Below the pieces are notes generated by a model. It made no database searches, was not told where the DNA came from, and worked only from the letters and a program-made list of their open reading frames with translations. Of a stretch of 64,000 bases of DNA, positions 24,100-33,914 are shown piece by piece (position 1 is the first letter of the stretch; each line of letters opens with the position of its first letter). The DNA is from Catalinimonas alkaloidigena. Its GTDB lineage: Bacteria > Bacteroidota > Bacteroidia > Cytophagales > Cyclobacteriaceae. Location: NCBI RefSeq assembly GCF_029504655.1, contig NZ_JAQFIL010000001.1:6329001-6393000 (forward strand), written 5' to 3'. Position numbers and translations under genes: made by a program.

Positions 24100-26181
24100 C
24101 TATATGATTTCTAGCTTGAGTTTGCATAATGTTGAAGGAGGTAATCCAAAGGAGATATCGGTACTTCTGCTATTTCTTTTGATTACCTTTTCTTCTATGA
24201 CTTCACTCTCATCATTAGATAAAACAAAGCGATAGTTGCCTTCTTTGAGAAGAAAGATACGGACCTTCATATGACGTTCTGAACTTCCGAAATGATAGAG
24301 ACTGGCAGTAAGTGAAGATTCATGCCAACCTTCCACCAAAGCAGCCAATGATCTGGGATTTGTAAGCCAGCGGACTACATTCATAGGAAAATAAAGAGCG
24401 CCCCCCATGTCGCCGGTGAGCATACTGTACATAAAATCGGCGTCAAAGCGGGGAATGTGCCGGGCTGAAGTGTAATGAAGGTAATTGGTGGAAAAATTAA
24501 GTATCCTATCTGTCCAGCGTACTTCTGAAGTATAGGCAGGATAGTTCCAGCGAAATGCCTCGGTATTCTTTTTCAACTCATGAAGCAGCGGATTAGCTTC
24601 TCCAGTAACTCTGTATTTTACATAACCATTGCCCTCTTGTTTTAGCAGGGCCTCAAACTGTGGATCATGGGTGAGCTGGCTGTACTTTGCCAGCGTTTCG
24701 GGCAAGAACTTATTCATCTGGCTCGTGCACCAAGCCAGTGAACCTGCCGGGCTCTCTGATAATTCAGCATTACCATTCTCCATATACAAGGATGCCATAG
24801 CTTTGATAGGCGCAAGATACTTAGCCTCTCTGCTCATATAATAAGTCAGCAGCATGGTATTGCACATCATGCTCATACTGCTGGGCCATACATACAGAGG
24901 GTTATCTGTATAATTTTCCGGTTTCCACCAGTTTTTGCCAACACCTCCCACAAAGCCTTCCGGCCAATGAATAGCTGAAGGAATGATGCCTGAAGGTTTA
25001 CCTCGCTCTTCACGCATACTGGCCTCTACCCAGGTATGCATCCAGGCTGAAAACAGCTTACCTAATTTTTTGTCGCCACTTCTTTGCCAATACAACAAGG
25101 CAGGTTGCACCGCCCGAGGATGATAGACTGTATCACAGGCTCGCCTGGCAGAAGAATCTACTTCATTCGCTGAAAAATAAGTACTCTTAAACTGGAGCTG
25201 TCCCCTTTCATTAATACCCGTCCACTTCTCCTGCATCAGTTCTGCTAATCTTACTGCTCTTGTTTTCCATACAGGATCATCCGGATTGATGTGCATCATG
25301 GCAGTGATGGTATCCGCTGAATCTTCAGCAGTGTGTTCCACATCATCCACACGGTTAGTATAGCCTCCTTCCATCCTGGATAGATCAAATAGTCCGTTGG
25401 ATAGTTTCTGCTGCGCAGCAATGATCTTTTCATCTTCAAAACCTACCAGAACGGGAGTCCACCATCGCCACATTTCCACATCATCTCCCCATCCTCCTCC
25501 ATACTGACCGTCGGGGAGCTGGCGATTGTCTATCCACCAATGTATAATATCAGTGAGTTTCTCCAGACATTCCCGTTGCAGACTGGCCCACTCAGGAGCT
25601 TTAGGATCAGGAGAAAAGCTAGCGTTCCAGGGCATAGGCTTTCCCAGGTACATCTCAATAATTTTGTTCTGAGGAAAAGCCTGGGATGCTATTTCCAGTA
25701 AGCGCTGCGCTTCCTCATAATTGGCTTCTCTTCGCTCCTCCACATGCAAAAGGCTTCCATGCTGTATGGTAACCCAAACCAATAGGCGACCTCTATACAG
25801 GCACCAGAACGGAAAAAGAGGCGCTTCTTGTGGGATAGGATCAGGAAACATGCCTTCTCGGATAGGCTTGTTGAAGAAATCAAACAAGTAAGAGCTTTCT
25901 TCTCCTGCTTCATGCAGGGCCTGCCCTCTGCCTTCTGCCCAACGTACTGCTATAGGCAGTATTTTTTTCAGGTCATTCCGCAACTCAGCAGTAGCCTGAG
26001 GATGATCCTCTAAAGATTGTAATAAGCGGTAACGCTCTTTTTCGTCATCTGTGTTTCCTGCAGCAAGGAGTATAGCATTGATTTCACGATTGAAACGCGG
26101 CCATGCCAGTACACTCATACCTGCGGTAGTGGTGACTTTTATGAAAGTTCGTCGGGAGATATGAGCAGAGGAACGCGACAT
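24100..26181 (-). CDS. Tat-exported protein of unknown family, likely alpha/alpha-toroid fold
   Basis: A 693-residue protein. The N-terminus SRRTFIKVTTTAGMSVLAWP is a twin-arginine signal, so it is exported folded. The mature protein is rich in aromatic and acidic residues with helical repeats and patterns such as WWIDNRQLPDGQYGGGWGDDVEMWRWWTPVLVG, TEDSADTITAMMHIN and DNPLYVWPSSMSMM, which look like the (alpha/alpha) toroids of glycan-active enzymes. A beta-rich domain closes the protein (MKVRIFLLKEGNYRFVLSNDE). I do not recognise a named family and see no catalytic motif I can defend. A cell-surface carbohydrate role is an inference from fold-like features. It is a single gene. Confidence 0.8.
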   Translation of the reverse strand: MSRSSAHISRRTFIKVTTTAGMSVLAWPRFNREINAILLAAGNTDDEKERYRLLQSLEDHPQATAELRNDLKKILPIAVRWAEGRGQALHEAGEESSYLFDFFNKPIREGMFPDPIPQEAPLFPFWCLYRGRLLVWVTIQHGSLLHVEERREANYEEAQRLLEIASQAFPQNKIIEMYLGKPMPWNASFSPDPKAPEWASLQRECLEKLTDIIHWWIDNRQLPDGQYGGGWGDDVEMWRWWTPVLVGFEDEKIIAAQQKLSNGLFDLSRMEGGYTNRVDDVEHTAEDSADTITAMMHINPDDPVWKTRAVRLAELMQEKWTGINERGQLQFKSTYFSANEVDSSARRACDTVYHPRAVQPALLYWQRSGDKKLGKLFSAWMHTWVEASMREERGKPSGIIPSAIHWPEGFVGGVGKNWWKPENYTDNPLYVWPSSMSMMCNTMLLTYYMSREAKYLAPIKAMASLYMENGNAELSESPAGSLAWCTSQMNKFLPETLAKYSQLTHDPQFEALLKQEGNGYVKYRVTGEANPLLHELKKNTEAFRWNYPAYTSEVRWTDRILNFSTNYLHYTSARHIPRFDADFMYSMLTGDMGGALYFPMNVVRWLTNPRSLAALVEGWHESSLTASLYHFGSSERHMKVRIFLLKEGNYRFVLSNDESEVIEEKVIKRNSRSTDISFGLPPSTLCKLKLEII

Positions 26182-26258
26182 TATCTGGAGATTTAAGGAA
26201 ACAAACTAAACTACGAATGATATTGAAAAACAACAGGGTTTGTATATCTTAAAATAAA

Positions 26259-26290
26259 AAAGCTTCGCCATTACTTAAATAGCGAAGCTT
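26259..26290 (-). terminator. Terminator of the aconitase gene
   Basis: Stem AAGCTTCGC / GCGAAGCTT (26260-26268 with 26282-26290), loop of 13 bases, with an A-run on the left that becomes a U-tract for the minus-strand transcript of the aconitase gene. Confidence 0.85.
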
Positions 26291-26310
26291 GTAAATAAAA
26301 GATCAGTTGC

Positions 26311-28284
26311 CTAGGCTTCCTGCTCTACATTTTTCATACGGAAGTAGTTGATTACGCCTCCGGCCAAAATCACCTTCACCTGCCTGTCACTGAGCTGATA
26401 AGTTAGTTCTATTTCTTCCTCTTTAGTCTCATTGATTAACTTGACGTGCTCACCGGATTCCAGAGCATCTCTCAATCCTTTTAATTTCAGTACATCCCCC
26501 TGCTCGATTTTATCATAATCTTTCTCATTGACAAACTCTAAGGGTACAATACCAAAATTGACCAGATTTTGCCAGCCGATACGGGCATAGCTTTTAGCAA
26601 TAGCAGCTACCTGTCCCAGATAACGAGGTGCTAAGGCAGCATGCTCGCGGCTGGAGCCCTGGGCATAGTTTTCTCCTGCCACCACTATATGTCCACCATG
26701 TTCTTTTTGTGCTTCCTTAGCCCTGTCATAGAAAGAGTCATCTATGATAGAGAATGACCATTTACTGATCTCAGGAATGTTACTACGGAAGGGTAACACC
26801 TCCGCACCTGCTCGTAGGATTTCATCCGTACTAATATTATCCTCCATTTTAAGCAGCACAGGGACTTTATACTCATTTTGCAATTCCTCAAAGTCTGGCA
26901 GGGATTTAACGTTAGGCCCTTTTTCCAGCTCTACCACATGGCCATTTTCAGTCGGCTCCACCAGCAAATCAGTGTTGATAATTTCTTTTTCGGCAGGCAC
27001 ATATTTCGGATATTTCATATCGTAGATTTTCTCCAGATCACGAGGGTCAGTGATTTTTCCGGTCAGGGCCGCAGCCGCAGCAGTTTCAGGGCTACAGAGA
27101 TATACCTGATCATCTAAGGTGCCAGAACGTCCGGGAAAATTACGGGGCATTGTCCGTAAGCTGATTTTTCCGGTAGCCGGAGCCTGCCCCATGCCAATAC
27201 AACCCATACACCCGGCCTGATGAAAGCGTGCTCCGGCATGTATAAGGTTTTTGAAAGCATCATTGGCAGAAAGATTTTCAATCATCTGACGAGAGGTAGG
27301 GTTTACGTCAAAAGAAACATCTGCATGTGTAGTCTTGCCCTTGACCATTTCGCTAACCACCCAGAAATCACGGAAGCCAGGATTGGCCGATGATCCTATC
27401 ACCACCTGGTGCACCGGTTTCCCCTCTACCTCTCTCACTTCTACCACATTACCAGGACTGCTAGGACAGGCAATCAGCGGAACCAGATCATCCAGTACAA
27501 TCTCTTCATGCTCATCATATTTCGCTCCCTCATCAGGCTTTAACTCGGTCCATACATCTTCTCGTCCCTGAGATTTCAGGAAGCTCTTCACTTCTTCATC
27601 CGAGGGAAAGACAGTGGTGGTGGCTCCTAGTTCCGTACCCATATTGGCAATCACATGCCGATCCATAGCTCTCAAAGAATCCAAGCCTGGACCATAGTAT
27701 TCTACGATCATTCCTCTGCAACCTTTTACATCATAACGGCGGAGCATCTCTAATACCACGTCTTTAGCACTTACCCAGTCAGGTAGCTTTCCGGTTAATT
27801 TAACCCCTAAAACTGTGGGCATCTTAAAATAAAGAGGTTCTCCAGCGATGGAAAAGGCTACATCCAGGCCTCCAGCTCCAAGAGCTAACATACCCAAAGC
27901 CCCGCCGGCAGGCGTGTGGCTGTCTGAACCTACCATCGTTTTGCCAGGCACGCCAAAGCGCTCCATATGTACCGGATGGCTCACTCCATTGCCCGGCCTG
28001 CTATACCATATACCAAATTTGGAGGCGGCAGATTTTAGGAATACATGATCATCGGCATTCTTAAAATCAGTCTGCAGGAGATTGTGGTCTACATATTGAA
28101 CGGATACATCAGTCTGGGCACGATCTACACCCATAGATTCCAGTTCCAGCATTACCAATGTACCGGTTGCATCCTGAGTTAAGGTCTGGTCTATTTTAAT
28201 ACCTATCTCTTTTCCCGGCTTCATTTCGCCTTCTACCAGATGAGAATCAATCAGTTTTTGTGCTACATTAAGAGGGGAAGACAT
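26311..28284 (-). CDS. acn: Aconitate hydratase, Aquifex-type
   Basis: A 657-residue aconitase. Cluster-binding cysteines are in LIACPSSPGN and AGCMGCIGMG; other signature regions are VGSDSHTPAGGALGMLALG, IGSSANPGFRDF and, in the swivel domain, NYAQGSSREHAALAPRYLG. The length and domain order match the shorter putative aconitase of the Aquifex type rather than the 850-900 residue AcnA or AcnB forms. It interconverts citrate and isocitrate in the TCA cycle and needs a [4Fe-4S] cluster. The start ATG at 28284 opens MSSPLNVAQKLIDSHL, the usual N-terminus. It has its own terminator. No other TCA genes are nearby. Very secure. Confidence 0.96.
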   Translation of the reverse strand: MSSPLNVAQKLIDSHLVEGEMKPGKEIGIKIDQTLTQDATGTLVMLELESMGVDRAQTDVSVQYVDHNLLQTDFKNADDHVFLKSAASKFGIWYSRPGNGVSHPVHMERFGVPGKTMVGSDSHTPAGGALGMLALGAGGLDVAFSIAGEPLYFKMPTVLGVKLTGKLPDWVSAKDVVLEMLRRYDVKGCRGMIVEYYGPGLDSLRAMDRHVIANMGTELGATTTVFPSDEEVKSFLKSQGREDVWTELKPDEGAKYDEHEEIVLDDLVPLIACPSSPGNVVEVREVEGKPVHQVVIGSSANPGFRDFWVVSEMVKGKTTHADVSFDVNPTSRQMIENLSANDAFKNLIHAGARFHQAGCMGCIGMGQAPATGKISLRTMPRNFPGRSGTLDDQVYLCSPETAAAAALTGKITDPRDLEKIYDMKYPKYVPAEKEIINTDLLVEPTENGHVVELEKGPNVKSLPDFEELQNEYKVPVLLKMEDNISTDEILRAGAEVLPFRSNIPEISKWSFSIIDDSFYDRAKEAQKEHGGHIVVAGENYAQGSSREHAALAPRYLGQVAAIAKSYARIGWQNLVNFGIVPLEFVNEKDYDKIEQGDVLKLKGLRDALESGEHVKLINETKEEEIELTYQLSDRQVKVILAGGVINYFRMKNVEQEA

Positions 28285-28498
28285 AATCTTTAGGTTTAAA
28301 AAATTGAAAATCTGACTGTCTAAGTCAAAAAAGAAATACTATTTCTATTAAAACCCCGTCTTAGCCCAAGTGTTTTGATATCAATATGTATGAATAAGAT
28401 GACACGAGCTAAGATTCATAGCTATACCGTGAGGATTAATGGCATTTTCTTATATTAAGTAAAGATTTCTAGCGCTTAATTTTTTTATCTTTCGCTAC

Positions 28499-30259
28499 AT
28501 GATGAGATTATTTTCCAGAAGTAAAAGAACGATCAGTGGATATGAGCCTATCCTGCCTACCCGCAAGCACTGGCCGGTAGTACAATTAAGTCGCCAGCAG
28601 GATAAGTTTGTTGAAGAGGTTATTCAAAGCAGTATGGAGCGTTTGGCAGAAGAAGCGCCCAAGCTGGAAGAGCTGGTAGATGAACTGGAAACTACACTAT
28701 ACCGAGAACGTTTACGCATACGACAAAACCCCTGGGCAGTTGACCCGCAGGATGAGGAGACTTTTTGGAAAAAAATTAAAAATAAGCTGGTCGGTATTTC
28801 GGTACAACACACCAATGGGAACAGCTTACATAAAAAACAGATTGAGCAGGCTAAAGAAATCCTTAGAGATATTGTCTCCCGTTATGCCCATGAGATCTCC
28901 AGTACCTTTAAGCCTTCATCTTACCGGCTAGCCCGTAATATTGTTACTTTCGGTTTTGCCCGTTTATTAAATGCCTCCCGCGTGAAGGGCTTTCGTTCAT
29001 TTTACAGCACCCAATATTCCCTCAGAGATAAAATCAATATTGTAGGAGAAGTAGAGTTGCTCAGAGAACTTGCGCAGAAAGGAACGATCATCATGGTGCC
29101 TACTCACTTTAGTAACCTGGATTCTATTCTGATTGGCTGGGTTATTCATGAGTTAGGGCTCCCTCCCTTTATTTATGGCGCAGGTCTCAATTTATTCAAT
29201 ATCAAGATTTTCGCTTACTTTATGAACAGCCTGGGAGCTTATAAAGTAGATCGCAGAAAGAAGAATAAGATTTATGTTGAGACCCTCAAAGCTTACTCTC
29301 GTCAAGCCATACGGTGGGGCTGTCACAGCCTTTTTTTTCCGGGAGGCACACGCTCACGTTCTGGTAAGGTAGAAGATAAACTCAAGCTCGGTTTACTGGG
29401 TACAGCCATGGAAGCTCAGCGACTCAACTACGAGCAGAGTGAAAAGAAGGGAGAAGAGGCTGAAAAAATATTCATTGTACCGGTAGTCCTTAATTATCAT
29501 TTCGTGCTGGAAGCTCCCAGTCTTATCCGTGATCATTTAAAGATAGAAGGACAAGAAAGATACTATGTGGAAACAGATGAGTATTCTACTTCTTCCAAAA
29601 TCATTAAATTCCTTTTCCAATTTTTTACTGAAGGCTCAGATATTTCGGTTAGCTTTGGCAAGCCTATGGACCTAATGGGGAATCTGGTTGATGAAGAAGG
29701 TCGGAGCCTGGATAAACATGGCAGAAAAATCAGCATGCGTGAGTATTTTTGCAGTGGTGGAAAGATCACGCGTGACATACAGAGAGAAAATGAATATACA
29801 CGAATGCTGGGCGAAGCCATTTTAAAATCTTATCATATCAACAATCGAGTATTTTCCAGCCACCTGGTTGCCTTTACGGCTTTTCAAATGATCAAACAAA
29901 AATATCCTTACCTGGACCTGTATAACTTATTACGAATTCCTGAAGAAGAGCAGGTAATTGAGTATAAAGAATATAAGCAGACATTTGGTAAGCTCAGAGA
30001 GGAAATATTTCGGCTCCATAAAGCAGGCAAAGTGGATATAGCTCCCCATCTAAAGCAGGAAGTTGATCTTGTCATAGCGCATGGCATTGACAATGTAGGT
30101 TTGTATCATTCGCGAAGGCCATTGCTCAAAAACAAAGAAGGGAACATCATTACCAATGACCTGAATACACTTTTTTATTATCACAACCGCATGGAAGGCT
30201 ATGGGCTAGAGCAGTTCTTTACACAGCCACATTCCAGAAAGCAATTTATTGAAGAATGA
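28499..30259 (+). CDS. PlsB-like glycerol-3-phosphate acyltransferase
   Basis: A 586-residue acyltransferase. Motif I is PTHFSNLDS (HxxxxD) and motif III is FFPGGTRSRSG, with a loop GAYKVDRR between. The N-terminal 150 residues are helical and the last 150 lack known motifs, as in PlsB-type enzymes. The family transfers an acyl group to glycerol 3-phosphate (or its 1-acyl form) at the membrane. The start is the first of two adjacent ATGs, and a near-consensus -7 element TATCTTTC at 28486-28493 lies just six bases upstream, so the message may be leaderless or nearly so. The gene overlaps gpsA by four bases (ATGA), which links supply of glycerol 3-phosphate to its acylation. Annotators often call this 1-acyl-glycerol-3-phosphate acyltransferase; the gpsA link favours the first acylation step. 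Confidence 0.85.
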   Translation: MMRLFSRSKRTISGYEPILPTRKHWPVVQLSRQQDKFVEEVIQSSMERLAEEAPKLEELVDELETTLYRERLRIRQNPWAVDPQDEETFWKKIKNKLVGISVQHTNGNSLHKKQIEQAKEILRDIVSRYAHEISSTFKPSSYRLARNIVTFGFARLLNASRVKGFRSFYSTQYSLRDKINIVGEVELLRELAQKGTIIMVPTHFSNLDSILIGWVIHELGLPPFIYGAGLNLFNIKIFAYFMNSLGAYKVDRRKKNKIYVETLKAYSRQAIRWGCHSLFFPGGTRSRSGKVEDKLKLGLLGTAMEAQRLNYEQSEKKGEEAEKIFIVPVVLNYHFVLEAPSLIRDHLKIEGQERYYVETDEYSTSSKIIKFLFQFFTEGSDISVSFGKPMDLMGNLVDEEGRSLDKHGRKISMREYFCSGGKITRDIQRENEYTRMLGEAILKSYHINNRVFSSHLVAFTAFQMIKQKYPYLDLYNLLRIPEEEQVIEYKEYKQTFGKLREEIFRLHKAGKVDIAPHLKQEVDLVIAHGIDNVGLYHSRRPLLKNKEGNIITNDLNTLFYYHNRMEGYGLEQFFTQPHSRKQFIEE

Positions 30260-31278
30260 GTAAGCAATATGTAGGCGTAGTGGGAGCAGGTAGCTTTGGA
30301 ACAGTAATCGCCAATATTCTGGCAGAAAATGCTCCCGTACTGCTGTATGCCCGGAGAAATGAAGTAGTGGATGAAATGCGTACTATGAAAAGAAGCGGAA
30401 GCTATTTGCTTCATCAGAATATACACCCCACAAATGATCTTGAACAGTTAGCAAAAGAATGTCAGGTCATTTTTCCTATTGTGTCTTCCTCAGGATTCAG
30501 AGATTCTATCAGCGACTTATCGCCTTTTTTGAAACCTTATCATATACTCATTCATGGTACTAAGGGGCTGGATGTAGACCATAAGGCGCCCAAACCTTTG
30601 AGTAGGGAAAGTGTAAGGACAATGAGTGAGGTCATTCAGGAAGAAAGTGTGGTGGTGAGGGTAGGTTGTCTGGCTGGACCGAACTTGGCTAAAGAACTGG
30701 CTGAAGGTCAGCCGGGAGCTACTGTCGTGGCCAGTCACTTTGATGAAGTGATACAGATTGGTCAGCAGCTTCTGCGCAACCCCCGCTTTCAGGTATATGG
30801 TAACAACGACCTGATCGGTATTGAGCTATGTGGCATCCTGAAAAATGTCATTGCCATTGCCTCCGGAGCATTAAGCGGACTGGGCTTAGGTGAAAACTCA
30901 AGAGCATTACTGATCAGCCGGGGTATGGTTGAAATGATTTATCTGGGCAAGGCGTTAGGCGGAAATGTAGAAGCATTTATTGGTTTAGCAGGAGTCGGTG
31001 ACCTGGTGGCAACCTGTTTTAGCAAACATAGTCGTAACTTCACAGTGGGTTATCGCTTAGCCCAAGGCGAAACCCTAAGTGAGATTATGCAGACCATGGA
31101 AGAACTGGCCGAAGGTGTCAATACCACTAAAATTGTGAAACAGCTAGCCGATTATTATGATGTAGGAGCACCAATTACGCGTATGCTATATAAGGTCCTT
31201 TTTGAAGACCTGCCCGTGGAAAAGGCCTTGGATAGCCTTATGAAAATCTCTTTTACTGAGGATGTAGGCTTCCTGTAA
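30256..31278 (+). CDS. gpsA: Glycerol-3-phosphate dehydrogenase, NAD(P)+
   Basis: A 340-residue cytoplasmic enzyme that reduces dihydroxyacetone phosphate to sn-glycerol 3-phosphate. The Rossmann motif is GVVGAGSFGTVIA, the conserved IELCGILKNVIAIASGALSGLGLGENSRALLISRG contains the catalytic lysine, and GLAGVGDLVATCFSKHSRNF is diagnostic. The start overlaps the stop of the acyltransferase gene (ATGA at 30256-30259), so translation is coupled and the two proteins are likely made in fixed ratio. Slightly longer than the common 330 residues but complete. A strong hairpin follows. Confidence 0.96.
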   Translation: MSKQYVGVVGAGSFGTVIANILAENAPVLLYARRNEVVDEMRTMKRSGSYLLHQNIHPTNDLEQLAKECQVIFPIVSSSGFRDSISDLSPFLKPYHILIHGTKGLDVDHKAPKPLSRESVRTMSEVIQEESVVVRVGCLAGPNLAKELAEGQPGATVVASHFDEVIQIGQQLLRNPRFQVYGNNDLIGIELCGILKNVIAIASGALSGLGLGENSRALLISRGMVEMIYLGKALGGNVEAFIGLAGVGDLVATCFSKHSRNFTVGYRLAQGETLSEIMQTMEELAEGVNTTKIVKQLADYYDVGAPITRMLYKVLFEDLPVEKALDSLMKISFTEDVGFL

Positions 31279-31280
31279 AT

Positions 31281-31307
31281 AAAAAAATCCGGGTGATCTC
31301 ACCCGGA
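31281..31307. terminator. Bidirectional terminator between gpsA and the PorE-like gene
   Basis: Perfect 9-base-pair stem TCCGGGTGA / TCACCCGGA (31288-31296 with 31299-31307) with a 2-base nominal loop. The A-run at 31281-31287 gives a U-tract for the minus-strand gene; on the plus strand the stem alone may stop gpsA transcripts. Confidence 0.8.
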
Positions 31308-31338
31308 CTGATGAGTAAGTCAACACTCTATATTCTTC

Positions 31339-33741
31339 TTACTGCTGGTATTGCTGTATATCTACCAGGCGTACTTCTACCCTCCTGCTTTCTTCAGGAC
31401 TGGATTTTTCATTAGCAGTAGCGCCATACCCTTTGGCGATAATTCTCCTCCTTACTACTCCTCTCTGATTAAAGAAATTCAACACATCTATGGCTCGTTC
31501 GTTAGAAAGCTTGTGATTGGTTTCTTCATCCCCTTCAGGAGAGGCATAGCCAGAAATTTCAACGCCTAATTCAGGATGCTTTTTCAATGCTTCCATCACT
31601 GCCACTAGTTGCTGCCTGTCTTTTTCAGCCACTTTACTTTCTCCTACACCGAAATAAATTTTATGCACCTCTGCCAAAAGACTTTTATCATAATTTGAGA
31701 AGACCTTCTCTGCATTCTTTTGTTTTACAGCCTCTTCCGTGACATAGAAAGTAGGCAGAGAATAGATTGTCTCATTACCTACCTTTTTGGCAATCAGGTT
31801 ATCTTCTCCGGTTTCATCGTAATAGTATGCTACTCCGGCAGATTCTATGTTCTCATTTTTCACCACATCAAAGTTTACATCTTCAATAGGGTTTTGTTTA
31901 TACATGAGATCCAGTAAATAGTTATAAGCAGCAGTATCACTCGCTGCCATGATAGACTCCATCATATCATACAGATCCAGGCTGTCGTTTTGCACCAGCA
32001 TGGCCTCATTTGCCTGACGTACAGAGGTCTTGCTCTTTCCATTTACATCATAGAAAGCATTCTTTACTGTTACTTCCTGCCCTACTACTACATCAAACTG
32101 CTTGATAGGCTTTAGGTGAATTTCCTGATACAATTCATAAAAGTATGTCTGATTAGGAATGTTCACATTGACTGTGTAAGGGAGGTAACCTTCTGACTCA
32201 ATGATTAAATCATAATTGCGGCCGGGAGGTAAAATAATCAGATAATTACCTGTCTGTTTATCCGGGTTATACACATAATCAATTTTTTGATTAGCCTCTA
32301 CATCCACTACCTTAATCTGTGTTGGTACTGCTTTTAGCTCTTCCCCTGCCAAAATTCTTCCTTTGATCAGTGTCAGAGGAATATTGGCTTCGCTATCAGG
32401 CATCTCAAAGAAATAAATATCCTGCCCCCCTTTACCTCCTTTTCTCTCTGAAGAAAAGTAGCCCATTTTACCATTCGCGGTCAAAGTAAAGTAATTATCA
32501 TTGGTAGGGGTATTAATTGGATAACCCAGGTTTTCTGGCTTTCTCCATTTACTCCCAATATTATAGCTCTTGAAAATATCCGTACCTCCCATGGTATTAT
32601 GCCCATCAGAAGTAAAAAACAAAGTCTTGCTGTCCGGATGGATAAAAGGAGCGTCTTCATTATAAATGGTATTAATTTCAGGGCCAAGATTTTCCGCTTT
32701 ACCCCAGCTTCCATCAGATTGACGTTCGGATTTGTAAATATCCATACCTCCCAAACCATCGGGCCTGTTGCTGGCAAAATACAACACTTTACCATCAGGT
32801 GTGATACTAGCAGTAGACTCCAGATACCTTGAGTTTACACGATTACCAATATCTACGGGAGAAGTCCACCCTTTGCCATCTTTAGATATCGTATAGATGC
32901 TCCCGGTATTATTTTCGCCTCCTACGAAGATCAGCATTTCCTGCCCATCCACCGAGATTCCGGCAGTACCTACATTATGTTTGGTATTGACATCCAATAC
33001 TTCTGGTACAGACCATTTTCCTCCATGCTTATACGAAGTGTATATCTTCTCAACTATTTTACCTCTTTCTTCACGTACTCCGGTATATGCCAACATACTT
33101 TCATCAGCAGTAACCAGGGGGTTGTACTCCGTATGCATGGAATTAACATCCTCAAAGCTATGAATCACAATCCCTTTGTTTTCACTGATCAGAAATAAAG
33201 CATTTTTACATATTTCAAGTTGTCGGTCAACTTCATTAAGTTTACTCTTGTCACTTGCGGCAATTGACTTTTTGTATTTCTCGTAGTGAGAAATGGCTTT
33301 GTTGATCTGGATATCCTTATGATACATCTGTCCCAGATAAAAGTGAATCTCTTCCGGAATTTGAGTTCCACTTTTCCTGCTCAATGCATTTTCCAGATAA
33401 GGCAGGCCTTTGTACTGCTCATTTAGTTGAGGAGCATAGGCGTAGCAAACCCCTAAACGATAATATACCATAGGTTCATTTATGCCATTATCTACTGCTT
33501 GTTGATAGAGAGGAAGGGCTGCCTCATAATTTTTAGCCAGTTCAAAAAACTTATTGGCTCTATCCACCAGTGCACCATCCGAACCCTGGGCAATTACCAA
33601 TTGTGGAAAGCACGTAATGCTCCAAACAAATAACAATAAAACACCAATGTTAGGGTGATTCCAGACTTTTTTTCTACTTCCAATTTGGTAATATGGCACA
33701 CCAAACTTAGCCTCATCATTGCGGTAATACACTTCTTTCAT
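31339..33741 (-). CDS. PorE-like T9SS periplasmic protein: TPR, beta-propeller, regulatory-like domain, OmpA
   Basis: An 800-residue exported protein with the domain order known for PorE of Porphyromonas gingivalis: TPR repeats (residues about 60-175; ALPLYQQAVDNG, HFYLGQMYHKDI), a WD40/PD40 propeller (about 200-430; repeated YFASNRPDGLGGMDIY and FFTSDGHNTMGGTDIFK), a carboxypeptidase regulatory-like beta domain (IKGRILAGEELKAVPTQIKV) and a C-terminal OmpA domain (EISGYASPEGDEETNHKLSNERA, SRRVEVRLVD). It probably links the T9SS ring to the peptidoglycan. The first 35 residues before the signal peptide are unusually long and charged (GSRKK); GTG at the VWNHP position may be the real start. The M48 and PorP/SprF genes follow upstream on the same strand. 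Confidence 0.85.
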   Translation of the reverse strand: MKEVYYRNDEAKFGVPYYQIGSRKKVWNHPNIGVLLLFVWSITCFPQLVIAQGSDGALVDRANKFFELAKNYEAALPLYQQAVDNGINEPMVYYRLGVCYAYAPQLNEQYKGLPYLENALSRKSGTQIPEEIHFYLGQMYHKDIQINKAISHYEKYKKSIAASDKSKLNEVDRQLEICKNALFLISENKGIVIHSFEDVNSMHTEYNPLVTADESMLAYTGVREERGKIVEKIYTSYKHGGKWSVPEVLDVNTKHNVGTAGISVDGQEMLIFVGGENNTGSIYTISKDGKGWTSPVDIGNRVNSRYLESTASITPDGKVLYFASNRPDGLGGMDIYKSERQSDGSWGKAENLGPEINTIYNEDAPFIHPDSKTLFFTSDGHNTMGGTDIFKSYNIGSKWRKPENLGYPINTPTNDNYFTLTANGKMGYFSSERKGGKGGQDIYFFEMPDSEANIPLTLIKGRILAGEELKAVPTQIKVVDVEANQKIDYVYNPDKQTGNYLIILPPGRNYDLIIESEGYLPYTVNVNIPNQTYFYELYQEIHLKPIKQFDVVVGQEVTVKNAFYDVNGKSKTSVRQANEAMLVQNDSLDLYDMMESIMAASDTAAYNYLLDLMYKQNPIEDVNFDVVKNENIESAGVAYYYDETGEDNLIAKKVGNETIYSLPTFYVTEEAVKQKNAEKVFSNYDKSLLAEVHKIYFGVGESKVAEKDRQQLVAVMEALKKHPELGVEISGYASPEGDEETNHKLSNERAIDVLNFFNQRGVVRRRIIAKGYGATANEKSSPEESRRVEVRLVDIQQYQQ

Positions 33742-33914
33742 GTGTAATGGTTAATGTTTATTATTGTAAATGTGCCCTATCAGGCACAGAAAACACTAAC
33801 GAAAGCTAGAGATTTTACCTACCCACCTAAAACGGAAATAATACCAAACCTGTAATGTGTAAGTTTTATGGTTTAATCCTGTGCAAGCTGCACTGCATTT
33901 TAGCGCATGCTCAA

